Source of the DNA: Thiomicrospira sp. XS5
GTDB lineage: Bacteria; Pseudomonadota; Gammaproteobacteria; Thiomicrospirales; Thiomicrospiraceae
Direction: 5' to 3'
Length of the DNA: 64,000 nt
Assembly: GCF_001507555.1 (NCBI RefSeq)
Contig: NZ_LQBO01000001.1
Span: forward strand, 1,116,001 to 1,180,000
In this document: positions 47,735-56,781 of the stretch, piece after piece
Layout of the letters: each line of letters starts with the position of its first letter
Numbering within the stretch: the stretch's first letter is position 1
Notes under the pieces: model-generated
Databases searched by the model: none
Told to the model about the DNA's origin: nothing
Seen by the model: only the letters and a program-made list of their open reading frames with translations
Made by a program: the position numbers and the translations under genes

Positions 47735-47853
47735 TAATTAAAATCAGGAAATATGAAAAAAATTTTACACGCGGTTTTGACGACGAGCCCCGTCAAATCA
47801 GTTATTATATTCCGCTCGTTTCGTATTAATTTGTTTTAAATAGGATTTTTCAC

Positions 47854-48705
47854 ATGACGGCAAAAATTTTGGATGGAAAGGCCATTGCTCTGGAGTTGAG
47901 AGAAAGTATTCGTGCGGAAGTGGACGCACAGGTTGCGAAAGGGCAAAACCCGCCAGGCCTGGCCGTTATTCTGGTAGGCGAAGACCCGGCTTCCCAGGTG
48001 TATGTGAGAAACAAAAAGATTGCGTGCGAGAAAGCCGGCTTCAATGATGTGTCGATGGTGTTGCCGGCCGACACGACCGAAGAACAGTTGTTGGCGGAAA
48101 TCGACACTTTGAATGCCCGTGACGATGTGCACGGCATTATTGTGCAACTGCCGGTGCCGGATCACATTGACCCGGAAAAAATCATCGAGCGTATCGATCC
48201 GAAAAAAGACGTGGACGGTTTCCACGCTTATAACATGGGGCGTTTGGCGACGCGCATGCCAGGGTTGGCGCCTTGTACGCCGCACGGCGTCATGACCATG
48301 CTGGAAAAAACCGGCATTCCGCTGCGCGGGTTGGATGCCGTTGTAGTGGGCGCGTCCAATATCGTGGGGGTGCCGATGGCATTGGAACTGTTGAATGCCC
48401 GTGCCACGGTGACGGTTTGCCACAGTGCCACCAAGGATTTGGCGCAGAAAGTGTCCGAAGCCGATTTGGTGGTCGTGGGCGTTGGAATTCCGAACATGGT
48501 GAAAGGCGAGTGGATTAAAGACGGTGCCATTGTGGTGGATGTGGGCATCAATCGTTTGGACGACGGCACTTTATGCGGTGATGTGGAATATGATGTCGCC
48601 AAAGAAAAGGCCAGTTGGATTACCCCGGTGCCGGGCGGTGTCGGACCGATGACGATTGCCACCTTGATGCAAAACACTTTGCAAGCGGCTTACGCTCAAT
48701 CGTAA
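47854..48705 (+). CDS. folD: Methylenetetrahydrofolate dehydrogenase/cyclohydrolase FolD
   Basis: A 283-residue bifunctional enzyme that converts methylene-THF to formyl-THF. The substrate lysine region [13 protein letters not shown], the [10 protein letters not shown] motif, the NADP-binding [11 protein letters not shown] and the PGGVGPMT motif are all present. A TTTTAAATAGGA stretch precedes the ATG. TTGACG and CGTCAA form a short inverted repeat at 47777-47796 in its upstream region. A decamer copy (47953-47962) encodes PPGLAV. A double hairpin follows the gene. Confidence 0.98.
   Translation: MTAKILDGKAIALELRESIRAEVDAQVAKGQNPPGLAVILVGEDPASQVYVRNKKIACEKAGFNDVSMVLPADTTEEQLLAEIDTLNARDDVHGIIVQLPVPDHIDPEKIIERIDPKKDVDGFHAYNMGRLATRMPGLAPCTPHGVMTMLEKTGIPLRGLDAVVVGASNIVGVPMALELLNARATVTVCHSATKDLAQKVSEADLVVVGVGIPNMVKGEWIKDGAIVVDVGINRLDDGTLCGDVEYDVAKEKASWITPVPGGVGPMTIATLMQNTLQAAYAQS
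47953..47962. repeat. CCAGGCCTGG decamer palindrome (in folD)
   Basis: Exact copy in folD, read as PGLA and extended by flanking G/C to 12 bp. Confidence 0.75.
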
Positions 48706-48718
48706 CCGAATTGTCCAA

Positions 48719-48769
48719 AACCGCCAGGCCTGGCGGTTATCTTAATGTTCAGCCGTTCGGCTGAACATT
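48719..48769. terminator. Two adjacent palindromes after folD
   Basis: A perfect 20-bp palindrome (48719-48738) is built on the decamer at 48724-48733. It is followed by 12-bp arms AATGTTCAGCCG and CGGCTGAACATT (48744-48769) around TT. They lie between the convergent folD and AraC-type regulator genes. T-runs are short, so termination strength is uncertain. Confidence 0.65.
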
Positions 48770-48833
48770 CATTATCTTTATCTTTTTATCGCGGTTGATG
48801 GTTGATGACCTTGAATCGAGCGGTCGTTTGAGT

Positions 48834-49769
48834 TTAAGCCGTTTGTGAGTTTTGGCGCAAGGCTTCAATATCCCGTCTCGGTGGCGCGCCGAACAGGCGG
48901 CTGTATTCTCGGCTGAACTGTGACGGACTTTCGTAACCGACCTGAAATGCAGCGCGTGCCGCTTCCATGCCTTCATTGAGCATTAAACGTCGGGCTTCAT
49001 TTAAACGTAACCATTTTTGATATTGCAATGGACTTTTGGCCGTGAGTTGGCGGAAGTAGTGGTGCAGGCTGGAGCTGCTCATTTGCACATGGTGCGCGAG
49101 TTCATCAATCCGAAGTGGTTGGGCGTAATTCAGTTTCAGCCAATCGATGGCGCTGGCAATCCGTTGGCTTTGACTGCCGACCGAAACAATTCGCCACAAC
49201 CGTGGTGCCAAATCCGTTTGCAGTAAGCGGTAATGAATTTCCCGTTCAATCAACGGCGCTAATACGGCCATGTCGTCGGCGTGGTCCAATAAATTCAAAA
49301 GGCGGGTAAAGGGTTCCAATAATTCCGGGGTGACGGTTCCCAGAACAGCGCTGCTTTCCGCCGCATCGCCGCGTGGAATCGGCCGTTTGGTTTGTGAAAT
49401 CAATTCGGCAATGATGCGCATATCGAGCTTGAGAACCAATCCTAAAGAGGGAGCTTCGGGGCTGGCTTCCAGCACTTGTGAGCTGGCAGGCAAATCCAGC
49501 GAGGTTACCAGAAAGCGTTCGGTATTGTATTCATGCACATCGTCGCCAATCAACATTTGTTTGGCGCCTTGCACCACGAGCACAATGCTCGGTTCGATCA
49601 AACAGACACAGGGATCTGATGGCGCTTCTCGTCGAAAAAGCGATAGATTGGGAATCGCCGTCGGGCGATCCTCCTGGTCCCGGGTCAGGTGGTCAATCAC
49701 CGCCGCGAGCTCATCGTGCAATGCTTGAATGGCAGGTGTGTTTGGCATGACTTTGTGGTCAGTCGGCAT
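48834..49769 (-). CDS. AraC-family transcriptional regulator (YqhC-type)
   Basis: A 311-residue regulator. The N-terminal AraC_N-type sensor domain (about 35-190) includes CVCLIEPSIVLVVQGAKQM and SLGLVLKLD. The C-terminal double HTH has IDELAHHVQMSSSSLHHYFRQL and AARAAFQVGYESPSQFSREYSRLFG. GGGAG upstream supports the ATG at 49769; the frame is open further. It is divergent from the cyclophilin-like/cupin/dehydrogenase genes and presumably controls them. E. coli YqhC, of similar make-up, activates an aldehyde reductase gene. The ligand here is unknown. Confidence 0.88.
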   Translation of the reverse strand: MPTDHKVMPNTPAIQALHDELAAVIDHLTRDQEDRPTAIPNLSLFRREAPSDPCVCLIEPSIVLVVQGAKQMLIGDDVHEYNTERFLVTSLDLPASSQVLEASPEAPSLGLVLKLDMRIIAELISQTKRPIPRGDAAESSAVLGTVTPELLEPFTRLLNLLDHADDMAVLAPLIEREIHYRLLQTDLAPRLWRIVSVGSQSQRIASAIDWLKLNYAQPLRIDELAHHVQMSSSSLHHYFRQLTAKSPLQYQKWLRLNEARRLMLNEGMEAARAAFQVGYESPSQFSREYSRLFGAPPRRDIEALRQNSQTA

Positions 49770-49979
49770 GGCTTTTCTCCCAACGGTTTTCACTTCATAC
49801 AATACCGTTTTCTATGGCTGTCTGTCGAATGCCAATTTAACTTTCTGGTGGATTAGGCAAGAAATTTACTCAATTAATATACCTTTTAGGGTAGGTTTCG
49901 ATGCAATATGGTATTCAACGCTCGAGTCGATTTCGACAGCAGAGCGCTGAGTGCCGTTATTTGTCAGGTGAGAATTGAG

Positions 49980-50444
49980 ATGACAGGGTTGCTGAAAAAA
50001 GGCTTTTGGGGCCTGTTGGCGTTGGTGGCTCATGCTGCTTTTGCACAAAACGAGGCCACTTCCATGGAAAGAGAGTCGTTTATGAAAATACGTCTGGTGA
50101 TGGAAAATGCCGTGGTGGAAGCCACCTTGGATGATAACGCGGCCAGTCGGGATTTCGCGGCGATGTTGCCACTGGACGTGACCTTGTCCGACTACCATCA
50201 AACCGAAAAAATCGCCGATTTGCCGTCGACCTTGTCGACGGACGGCACACCGGACGGTATTGACCCAGTCATTGGCGACATCACTTATTACGCGCCCTGG
50301 GGCAATTTGGCAATTTTTTATCGGGATTTTGGTTATGCGCGAGGCCTGGTTCGCCTTGGGCGCATCGATTCCGGCATTGAAACGCTTATTCAACAAGGTG
50401 AGTTGCGCGTGCGAATTGAACGTGTTCAAGACGGTTCGGATTGA
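49980..50444 (+). CDS. Cyclophilin-like fold protein, exported
   Basis: A 154-residue protein with an N-terminal signal peptide (LLKKGFWGLLALVAHAAFAQ) and a cyclophilin-like domain from about residue 35: MKIRLVMENAVVEATLDDN, FAAMLPLDVTLSDYH and GDITYYAPWGNLAIFYRDFG are the recognisable blocks. This small domain family often sits beside AraC regulators, oxidoreductases and cupins. The start is the ATG at 49980; an upstream open frame lacks a ribosome-binding site. Function unknown; exported here, unlike many homologues, judging by the signal. Confidence 0.8.
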   Translation: MTGLLKKGFWGLLALVAHAAFAQNEATSMERESFMKIRLVMENAVVEATLDDNAASRDFAAMLPLDVTLSDYHQTEKIADLPSTLSTDGTPDGIDPVIGDITYYAPWGNLAIFYRDFGYARGLVRLGRIDSGIETLIQQGELRVRIERVQDGSD

Positions 50445-50499
50445 TTAAAGTCAGTCCGGACAGAACGTAATAAGTTTCAACTAGGAAGGAGAGAAGGAT

Positions 50500-51663
50500 A
50501 TGCAGACTCGACCATTTTTCAGAGCGTTTTTGATTGCGCTTAAGAGCAGTTTCGCCACACTCGGCTTTGCGCAAAGCGATCTCCCGCAAACCCAAACCCA
50601 GACCCAGACCTTGTACCCACTTGATGCGCAAGAGACCTTTAAGGGCCCGGACGCTTACTTTACCGGTGATGTGTCGGTGAAAATGTTGTTTCCCAACAAC
50701 GAAACGGCACATTACTCTGGCGCTTATGTCACTTTTCAACCCGGTGCACGAACCGCGTGGCACCAGCATCCGGCCGGGCAACATATGGTGGTGACGTCGG
50801 GCACCGCTTTGACCGGCACTCGAGATGGAAAGGTGATTGCGTTTGAGAAAGGTGAAACCGTCTGGTGTCCGAAAGACATTGACCATTGGCACGGTGCTAC
50901 GCCCGAAGCGGCCATGACCCATTTGGTGGTGACCGGCAGTCTGGACGGCGAAAACGTGATTTGGAAAGAAAAAGTCTCCGATGCCGACTATCAGTTGGCG
51001 GTGGCAGCCAAGGCACCCAAAAAATTGGATATCCAGTCTTTGACCTTAGAACAGCAGGCCTTGGTGCCGATTTCGGCTTTGACGGCCAGTGGGGATTTGA
51101 CGGCGTTGACCGCCGCGATGCAAGCCGGATTGGACGCTGGGTTAACGGTGAATGAAATCAAAGAAACACAAGTGCATCTCTATGCTTATGTTGGTTTTCC
51201 GCGTGCGCTGAATGGCATGGGAACCTTGATGAAAGTCGTCGAAGCCAGACGGGCCCAAGGCATTAAAGACCCGGTGGGTGACGCGCCAGGATCGATTCCA
51301 AAAGGGCAGACCAGCCGCGAGTTCGGTGAAAAAGTACAGACCGAATTGGTGGGGCACCCGGTGAGTGGTCCTTTGTTTGACTTTTCGCCGGCCATGAATG
51401 AATTTTTACAAGCGCATTTATTCGGTGACCTGTTCGCACGCGGCATTTTGGATCACCAGGCCCGAGAACTGGTCACGGTGGCCGCTTTGGCCAATATGGA
51501 CGGTGTGAAACCGCAGCTGAATGCGCATATCGGCATGGCGTCCAATGTGGGGTTGAGTCGACAGCAATTGCAGGATGTGGCGAAGGTGTTGAGTGCCCAT
51601 GTCAGCCGGGAAGCCGGGTTAAGCGTTGAAAACGCGTTAAAAGCGGTGCCTGCGAAAAACTAG
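50500..51663 (+). CDS. Cupin and carboxymuconolactone decarboxylase-like fusion protein
   Basis: A 387-residue two-part protein. A possible signal peptide ends near LGFAQS, followed by a QTQTQTQT run. The cupin (about 45-150) shows metal-binding AWHQHPAGQH (H88, H90, H95) and DIDHWHGA (H131). The second part (about 175-385) holds two carboxymuconolactone decarboxylase/AhpD-like helical repeats (LTVNEIKETQVHLYAYVGFP; LDHQARELVTVAALANM), but without the CxxC of true AhpD. The ribosome-binding site GGAGAGAAGG is strong. Similar fusions occur with oxidoreductases in stress or aromatic-compound loci; the reaction is unknown. Confidence 0.85.
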   Translation: MQTRPFFRAFLIALKSSFATLGFAQSDLPQTQTQTQTLYPLDAQETFKGPDAYFTGDVSVKMLFPNNETAHYSGAYVTFQPGARTAWHQHPAGQHMVVTSGTALTGTRDGKVIAFEKGETVWCPKDIDHWHGATPEAAMTHLVVTGSLDGENVIWKEKVSDADYQLAVAAKAPKKLDIQSLTLEQQALVPISALTASGDLTALTAAMQAGLDAGLTVNEIKETQVHLYAYVGFPRALNGMGTLMKVVEARRAQGIKDPVGDAPGSIPKGQTSREFGEKVQTELVGHPVSGPLFDFSPAMNEFLQAHLFGDLFARGILDHQARELVTVAALANMDGVKPQLNAHIGMASNVGLSRQQLQDVAKVLSAHVSREAGLSVENALKAVPAKN

Positions 51664-51707
51664 CGGGGCCCGCATGGAATTCAAAATCGGATAACAGGAG
51701 TCATGAA

Positions 51708-52874
51708 ATGGATAAGAAGAAAGGTCTGACCAGACGGGAATTTATTGAAACATCAACCATTGCAGGAGCCAGTCTTATGTTGGGAGCGACACCAAGTGCA
51801 TCGGCCGCCGAAACACCGGCCAACCAAAATATTCCATCCAGAGGTTATGCCGCCACGGACGAGTCGGGCATTTTAACGCCTTGGGAGTTTGAACGTCGCC
51901 CGGTCGGTGACAATGACGTGCTGATTGATATCAAGTTTGCCAGCATTTGCCATTCCGACATTCACCAAATGAAAGGGCACTGGGGGCCGCAACAGTATCC
52001 ACAGGTGCCGGGTCATGAAATCGTCGGGGTGGTGGCTGCCGTCGGTAAAAATGTTACCAAGTTTAAAGTCGGTGACCGTGCCGGGGTCGGCTGCATGGTC
52101 GATACCTGCCTGGAATGCGAAGATTGCAAGGGGCAAGGCGAGCAGTATTGTCCGGAAACCACCTTCACTTACGGCTATCCGGAAGAAAGTTCTCCGACAG
52201 GCATTTCTCAAGGAGGCTACTCCAATAATATCGTGGTACGCGATTATTTTGCGGTGCACATTCCGGAAAGCATTTCCTTTCAGGAAGCGGCGCCGTTATT
52301 GTGTGCCGGCGTCACCACCTATTCTCCCATCATGAAAGCCGAGTTTAAAAAAGGCGATAAAGTTGGGGTAGCCGGTATCGGTGGTTTGGGGCACATGGCG
52401 ATTAAACTGGCGGTGTCGAAGGGCGCGGAAGTTTATGCGTTTACCACCACGCCGGACAAAGCCAAAGATATTTTGGCGTTCGGTGCCAAAGAAGCCATTG
52501 TCGTGGACGACTTGCAGAAACTGGCCCCTTACAAAGGGATGTTGGATTATATGATCACCACCATTCCAGTGCAGTATGATGTGGCGGCCTACGCTTCAGT
52601 GGTGAAGCCGAACGGTTTCTATACCCAGGTCGGGATGCCGGAAGGGTTTGCATTGACGTTAAGCGCGATTGGCATGTCGATCAACCGGGTGAATTTCAAT
52701 GCCTCCTTGATTGGGGATATGAAAGAAACGCAGGATGTGGTCAACTATTGTGCAGACCACAAAATTCACCCTCAGATTGAAGTCATCAATGCCGAGCAGG
52801 TGAATGAAGCTTGGAAAAATGTCGTCGATAAAAAAGCGCGTTATCGTTACGTCATCGATGCCGCGACGATTTAA
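51708..52874 (+). CDS. Zinc-dependent alcohol dehydrogenase with Tat signal peptide
   Basis: A 388-residue medium-chain dehydrogenase of the cinnamyl alcohol/YahK type. The catalytic zinc site is C81 and H103 (SICHSDIHQ, PGHEIVG), the structural zinc site has four cysteines (C134, C137, C140, C148), and the NADP motif is GIGGLGHMAIK. The N-terminus LTRREFIETSTIAGASLMLG is a twin-arginine signal with AxA-like cleavage near ASAAE. Such enzymes normally stay in the cytoplasm, so export of a folded, cofactor-loaded enzyme is unusual. It is third in the AraC-divergent gene set. Substrates are probably aldehydes, by family. Confidence 0.9.
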   Translation: MDKKKGLTRREFIETSTIAGASLMLGATPSASAAETPANQNIPSRGYAATDESGILTPWEFERRPVGDNDVLIDIKFASICHSDIHQMKGHWGPQQYPQVPGHEIVGVVAAVGKNVTKFKVGDRAGVGCMVDTCLECEDCKGQGEQYCPETTFTYGYPEESSPTGISQGGYSNNIVVRDYFAVHIPESISFQEAAPLLCAGVTTYSPIMKAEFKKGDKVGVAGIGGLGHMAIKLAVSKGAEVYAFTTTPDKAKDILAFGAKEAIVVDDLQKLAPYKGMLDYMITTIPVQYDVAAYASVVKPNGFYTQVGMPEGFALTLSAIGMSINRVNFNASLIGDMKETQDVVNYCADHKIHPQIEVINAEQVNEAWKNVVDKKARYRYVIDAATI

Positions 52875-52923
52875 TTCCGTGCTTGCAAACGGGTGGTGGT
52901 ATGTTAGCCAACACGCGTGAATA

Positions 52924-52950
52924 AAAAAGCCCCGCTCTGCGGGGCTTTTT
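52924..52950. terminator. Bidirectional terminator after the dehydrogenase
   Basis: AAAAAGCCCCGC (52924-52935), TCT loop and GCGGGGCTTTTT (52939-52950) form a perfect 12-bp stem between convergent genes. Confidence 0.92.
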
Positions 52951-52978
52951 CGTTGGTCATATGTGGAAAGCGGGAGTT

Positions 52979-53656
52979 TTAAACCGTTTCGGTATCGGTT
53001 GTGTCTGTCCCTGTGCCGGTGTCAGCGCCTGAATCGTCACTGTCCGGCGTGGTTTCCGCTTCCTCTAACGGCGGCAAGCCCAAATAATCGCGTCGGAAAC
53101 TTTCCATGCCTTGGTTGACCAAGTCGGTGGTGGCCATGAAGTTGTCTTTAATGTCGCCGTCAAACACTTTCAGTTCTTCCAAAATCGTTTGGGCTTCATC
53201 AAATCCTTGCTGCAACCCGCCGCCAACGACGTCCATGAACTTGTTCATCAGTTCTTCACCTTCCAAATCCGGGTGGACTTTTTTGAAGCCTTCCAGGAAG
53301 CCGGTCGCACCGCTGAGGATTCGGTCGGCGGTGTTTTCCGGTGACCAATATTCCATGCCGCCCTGTTTTTCCAGGTTTTCCAAGCTAATGGCGTTTTCGC
53401 CCAGGTCTGGTGCCAGGATTTCATTCAGGTTGGTAATGGCCGATTGATAGGTCATTTTTAACGAATTTTCAATCGCCTGATCCCCGTTGCCGAACAGGTG
53501 CGCCACTAAGCTGGATTGTTTTTCTGTGCGGATGGCCACCGCGTCGAATTTCATCTCTGGCCCTTTTTGAGCTTTTTCCGACGCCTGGGCTTCGTTTTGA
53601 GTGCCCGCCTGTTTTTGATAAGCCTGTAATCCGGGTGGAATCTGTGAAATAGACAT
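52979..53656 (-). CDS. DUF5610-like protein of unknown function
   Basis: A 225-residue soluble protein starting MSISQIPPGLQAYQKQAG. The middle (about 55-195) is helical with AITNLNEILAPDLGENAI, MEYWSPENTADRILSGATGF and GGGLQQGFDEAQTILEELKV. The last 30 residues are Thr/Asp-rich low complexity. This pattern recalls the DUF5610 family of marine gammaproteobacteria, sometimes near flagellar genes. AAAGGAAA precedes the start. It is divergent from prfB over 288 bp with no other gene. No function is known to me. Confidence 0.7.
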   Translation of the reverse strand: MSISQIPPGLQAYQKQAGTQNEAQASEKAQKGPEMKFDAVAIRTEKQSSLVAHLFGNGDQAIENSLKMTYQSAITNLNEILAPDLGENAISLENLEKQGGMEYWSPENTADRILSGATGFLEGFKKVHPDLEGEELMNKFMDVVGGGLQQGFDEAQTILEELKVFDGDIKDNFMATTDLVNQGMESFRRDYLGLPPLEEAETTPDSDDSGADTGTGTDTTDTETV

Positions 53657-53944
53657 AGCGATTTCCTTTTCTGGTATTGAGTCGGTGGAGAGAATCTTAT
53701 TGTTTTTTAAGCACTTTCTCGATTATTATCTTAACGAATTTCGGTCGTTTGAGAAAGTCTTTTCTCCAAAAGCGTTATCGGCGGATGGTTTGAAAACTTT
53801 AGTGTTTCTTTTAAATTGAAACTTGGTGTAAATGGGTTTGACGGAAGCCGGTAAAGGTTCGTAGAAAAGTGGTGTGACTGGCTGATAATAAAGGCAAAAA
53901 GTGGTATCATTCCGCTTTTACACAAAAAGCACATTTTAACGGAT

Positions 53945-55040
53945 ATGGAACTCAACCCAATTTACACCAAGATCAAAGATTTTACCGAGCGCACAGATGT
54001 GCTTAGGGGGTATCTTTGACTATGAGACCAAGCAAGAACGTTTAGTCGAAGTCGAGCGCGAACTGGAAGATCCGACGGTTTGGAACGAACCGGAACGCGC
54101 CCAAAATCTGGGCAAAGAAAAAGCCCATCTGGATAAGGTGGTTAAAACCATCCAGGATTTGGACGGCAGTCTGGAATCGGCCCAGGAAATTCTGGAAATG
54201 GCCGAAATGGATGCGGACCAGGAAATGGTCGATGAAGTGGTCAGCGAACTGGAACGACTGGAACAGGAACTGGATCAGTTGGAATTCCAGCGCATGTTCT
54301 CCGGCGAATTGGACTCGAATAACTGTTATTTGGAAATTCAATCCGGCTCCGGCGGCACCGAAGCGCAAGATTGGGCCAATATCCTGTTGCGCATGTATTT
54401 GCGTTGGGCGGAAAGTCACGGTTTCAAAGCCGAGTTGATGGAAGTCTCCGCTGGGGAAGTAGCCGGCATCAAGAGTGCCACCGTGCATGTGCAGGGCGAT
54501 TATGCGTTTGGCTGGTTGCGCACCGAAACCGGTGTGCACCGTTTGGTACGCAAGTCACCGTTCGATTCCGGTAACCGTCGCCATACCTCGTTTGCCTCCG
54601 TCTTTATCTCGCCGGAAATTGACGACAGTTTTGAGATTGAAATCAACCCCGCCGATTTACGCATTGACGTTTACCGCGCCAGTGGGGCCGGTGGTCAGCA
54701 CGTTAACCGAACGGAATCGGCGGTGCGGATCACCCACTTGCCGACCAATACGGTGACACAATGTCAGAATGGGCGCTCTCAGCACCAGAACAAGGCCGAA
54801 GCGATGAAGCAGTTGCGTGCCAAACTCTATGAGCTGGAAATGCTGAGCCGTAATGCCGAGAAGCAGGAAATGGAAGACAGTAAATCCGACATCGGTTGGG
54901 GCAGTCAGATTCGTTCTTACGTTCTGGACTCCGGCCGCATCAAGGATTTACGCACCAATGTCGAAACCGGTAATACCACGGCGGTGTTGGACGGTGATCT
55001 GGATCAGTTCATCATTCCAAACCTCAAAGCCGGTGTTTGA
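53945..55040 (+). CDS. prfB: Peptide chain release factor 2, with programmed +1 frameshift
   Basis: Reads UGA and UAA stops. The gene is joined: 53945-54016 (24 codons, [20 protein letters not shown] then RGYL), then 54018-55040, giving 364 residues. The in-frame TGA at 54017-54019 is bypassed by a +1 shift at CTT-T, with an internal Shine-Dalgarno AGGGGG at 54005-54010, exactly as in E. coli, where RF2 level controls its own synthesis. The codon-recognition tripeptide SPF lies in RKSPFDSG, and the catalytic GGQ in [15 protein letters not shown]. lysS follows, the conserved pair. Confidence 0.98.
54005..54020 (+). promoter_or_regulatory. prfB programmed frameshift site
   Basis: AGGGGG, TAT, then CTTTGAC. 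The internal Shine-Dalgarno lies at the required distance from the slippery CTT and the TGA stop, so low RF2 favours the +1 shift. Confidence 0.97.
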
Positions 55041-55080
55041 TGACATCGTAAGTGTGCGACGAATACTTTGACAAAATCGA

Positions 55081-55090
55081 CCAGGCCTGG
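55081..55090. repeat. CCAGGCCTGG decamer palindrome (prfB-lysS gap)
   Basis: Exact copy about 40 bp after the prfB stop, without long flanking symmetry; AGCCTGGCC, a partial copy, follows at 55105-55113. Confidence 0.75.
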
Positions 55091-55158
55091 CAAAAACCAC
55101 CATTAGCCTGGCCAATAATGAATTGAAACCATCTTTAGTGATTTGAATAGGAAACATC

Positions 55159-56667
55159 ATGGCAAACCCTGAAACACCAGCAGTGGATGAAAACAAAATC
55201 ATTGCGGAAAGACGCGCCAAGCTCGCCGCTTTAAGAGAGGAAGGGCACTCCTACCCGAACACCTTCCGTCGTAACGACGTCTCCAGTGACTTGCACGAGC
55301 AATACGATGCCTTAAGCAAGGAAGAGCTGGCAGAGATGCCAAAGGTGCGCGTCAAGGTCGCCGGGCGTATGCTGCTGCGCCGCATTATGGGGAAAGCCAG
55401 TTTCGCCACCTTGCAAGACACGCATGGCCGTATTCAGATTTACGTCACACGCGACGAATTGCCGGAAGGGTTCTACAACACTCAGTTCAAAAAGTGGGAT
55501 CTGGGTGATATCGTTGGTGCGGAAGGTTATTTGTTCAAAACCAATACCGGTGAATTGTCGGTACACGTTGAGCATATTGAGCTGATTACCAAGTCGCTGC
55601 GCCCGTTGCCGGATAAATTCCACGGGTTGCAGGACCAGGAAATCAAATACCGTCAACGTTATGTGGATTTGATCGTCAACGAAGAAAGCCGCGAGACGTT
55701 TCAATTGCGTTCCAAAATCGTTCAGCATGTGCGTCAATTCTTGATTGAAAAAGGCTTTATGGAAGTGGAAACCCCGATGATGCATGTCATTCCGGGTGGC
55801 GCCACAGCCAAGCCGTTCAATACCCACCATAATGCGTTGGACATGCCGCTGTATCTACGGATTGCGCCGGAGTTGTATTTGAAGCGTTTGGTCGTGGGCG
55901 GTTTCGAGAAGGTGTTTGAAATTAACCGCAGTTTCCGTAACGAAGGCTTGTCGACCCGTCATAACCCGGAATTCACCATGGTGGAATTCTATGCGGCCTA
56001 TACCGATTACCATCAATTGATGGATTACACCGAAGAGCTGTTGAAAGAGTTGGCGGAAATGACCGTTGGTTCGACACAAGTTCCGTATCAAGGCCAAACC
56101 TTCGACTTCGGCAAGCCGTTTGCGCGCTTGACGATGAAAGATGCCATTTTGCAGTATAACCCAAGCGTTACCGCTGATCAGTTGGACGATTTGGAATCGG
56201 CGCGTGCCATCGCCAAATCGCTGCACTTGGATTTGGATGAAAGTTGTGGGCTGGGCAAGGTGATGACCGAAATCTTTGAAGAAACGGTCGAAGAAAAGTT
56301 GATGGACCCAACATTCATTACCGAATATCCGGCGGAAGTATCACCTTTGGCGCGTCGTAACGACGACAATCCGTTTATTACCGACCGTTTCGAATTGTTC
56401 ATCGGTGGCCGAGAATTGGCCAACGGCTTCAACGAGCTGAACGATGCCGAGGACCAGGCAGAGCGTTTCAAAGCGCAGGTGGCCGCGAAAGATGCCGGTG
56501 ATGACGAGGCGATGCATTACGATGAAGATTACATCACCGCTCTGGAACACGGTATGCCGCCAACGGCGGGTGAAGGTATCGGGATTGACCGCCTAGTGAT
56601 GTTGTTCACCGATAAACCATCGATTCGCGATGTGTTGTTGTTCCCGCACATGCGTCCGGCCGAGTAA
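55159..56667 (+). CDS. lysS: Lysyl-tRNA synthetase (class II)
   Basis: A 502-residue class II synthetase. The N-terminal OB-fold anticodon-binding domain (about 60-150) includes [19 protein letters not shown]. The catalytic domain has motif 1 ([21 protein letters not shown]), motif 2 ([21 protein letters not shown]) and motif 3 ([14 protein letters not shown]). GAATAGGAAA precedes the ATG. Its place after prfB is as in E. coli. Confidence 0.98.
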   Translation: MANPETPAVDENKIIAERRAKLAALREEGHSYPNTFRRNDVSSDLHEQYDALSKEELAEMPKVRVKVAGRMLLRRIMGKASFATLQDTHGRIQIYVTRDELPEGFYNTQFKKWDLGDIVGAEGYLFKTNTGELSVHVEHIELITKSLRPLPDKFHGLQDQEIKYRQRYVDLIVNEESRETFQLRSKIVQHVRQFLIEKGFMEVETPMMHVIPGGATAKPFNTHHNALDMPLYLRIAPELYLKRLVVGGFEKVFEINRSFRNEGLSTRHNPEFTMVEFYAAYTDYHQLMDYTEELLKELAEMTVGSTQVPYQGQTFDFGKPFARLTMKDAILQYNPSVTADQLDDLESARAIAKSLHLDLDESCGLGKVMTEIFEETVEEKLMDPTFITEYPAEVSPLARRNDDNPFITDRFELFIGGRELANGFNELNDAEDQAERFKAQVAAKDAGDDEAMHYDEDYITALEHGMPPTAGEGIGIDRLVMLFTDKPSIRDVLLFPHMRPAE

Positions 56668-56694
56668 TCGACTTCGTCGATTAACGATGCCAAT

Positions 56695-56728
56695 AAAAAA
56701 GCCGCTTTTAACAGCGGCTTTTTTGTTT
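56695..56728 (+). terminator. Intrinsic terminator after lysS
   Basis: AAAAAAGCCGCT (56695-56706), loop TTTAAC, AGCGGCTTTTTT (56713-56724) and further T residues. Confidence 0.92.
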
Positions 56729-56741
56729 TTGAGCGCTTGCC

Positions 56742-56769
56742 TGAAACCCACCAGGCCTGGTGGGTTTCA
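56742..56769. terminator. 28-bp perfect palindrome with CCAGGCCTGG core
   Basis: Exactly self-complementary, with decamer at 56751-56760 and TGAAACCCA/TGGGTTTCA arms. It follows the lysS terminator and precedes the end of the convergent ygfZ gene, for which it may act as terminator, although there is no long T-run. Confidence 0.7.
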
Positions 56770-56781
56770 AGGAATGACGGT

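Noticed and set aside
50500-50640. Phase-variable repeat in the QTQTQTQT-coding tract
   Set aside because: The unit is 6 bp (CCCAGA-like) and only about three copies long, so changes would keep the frame; not a contingency locus.
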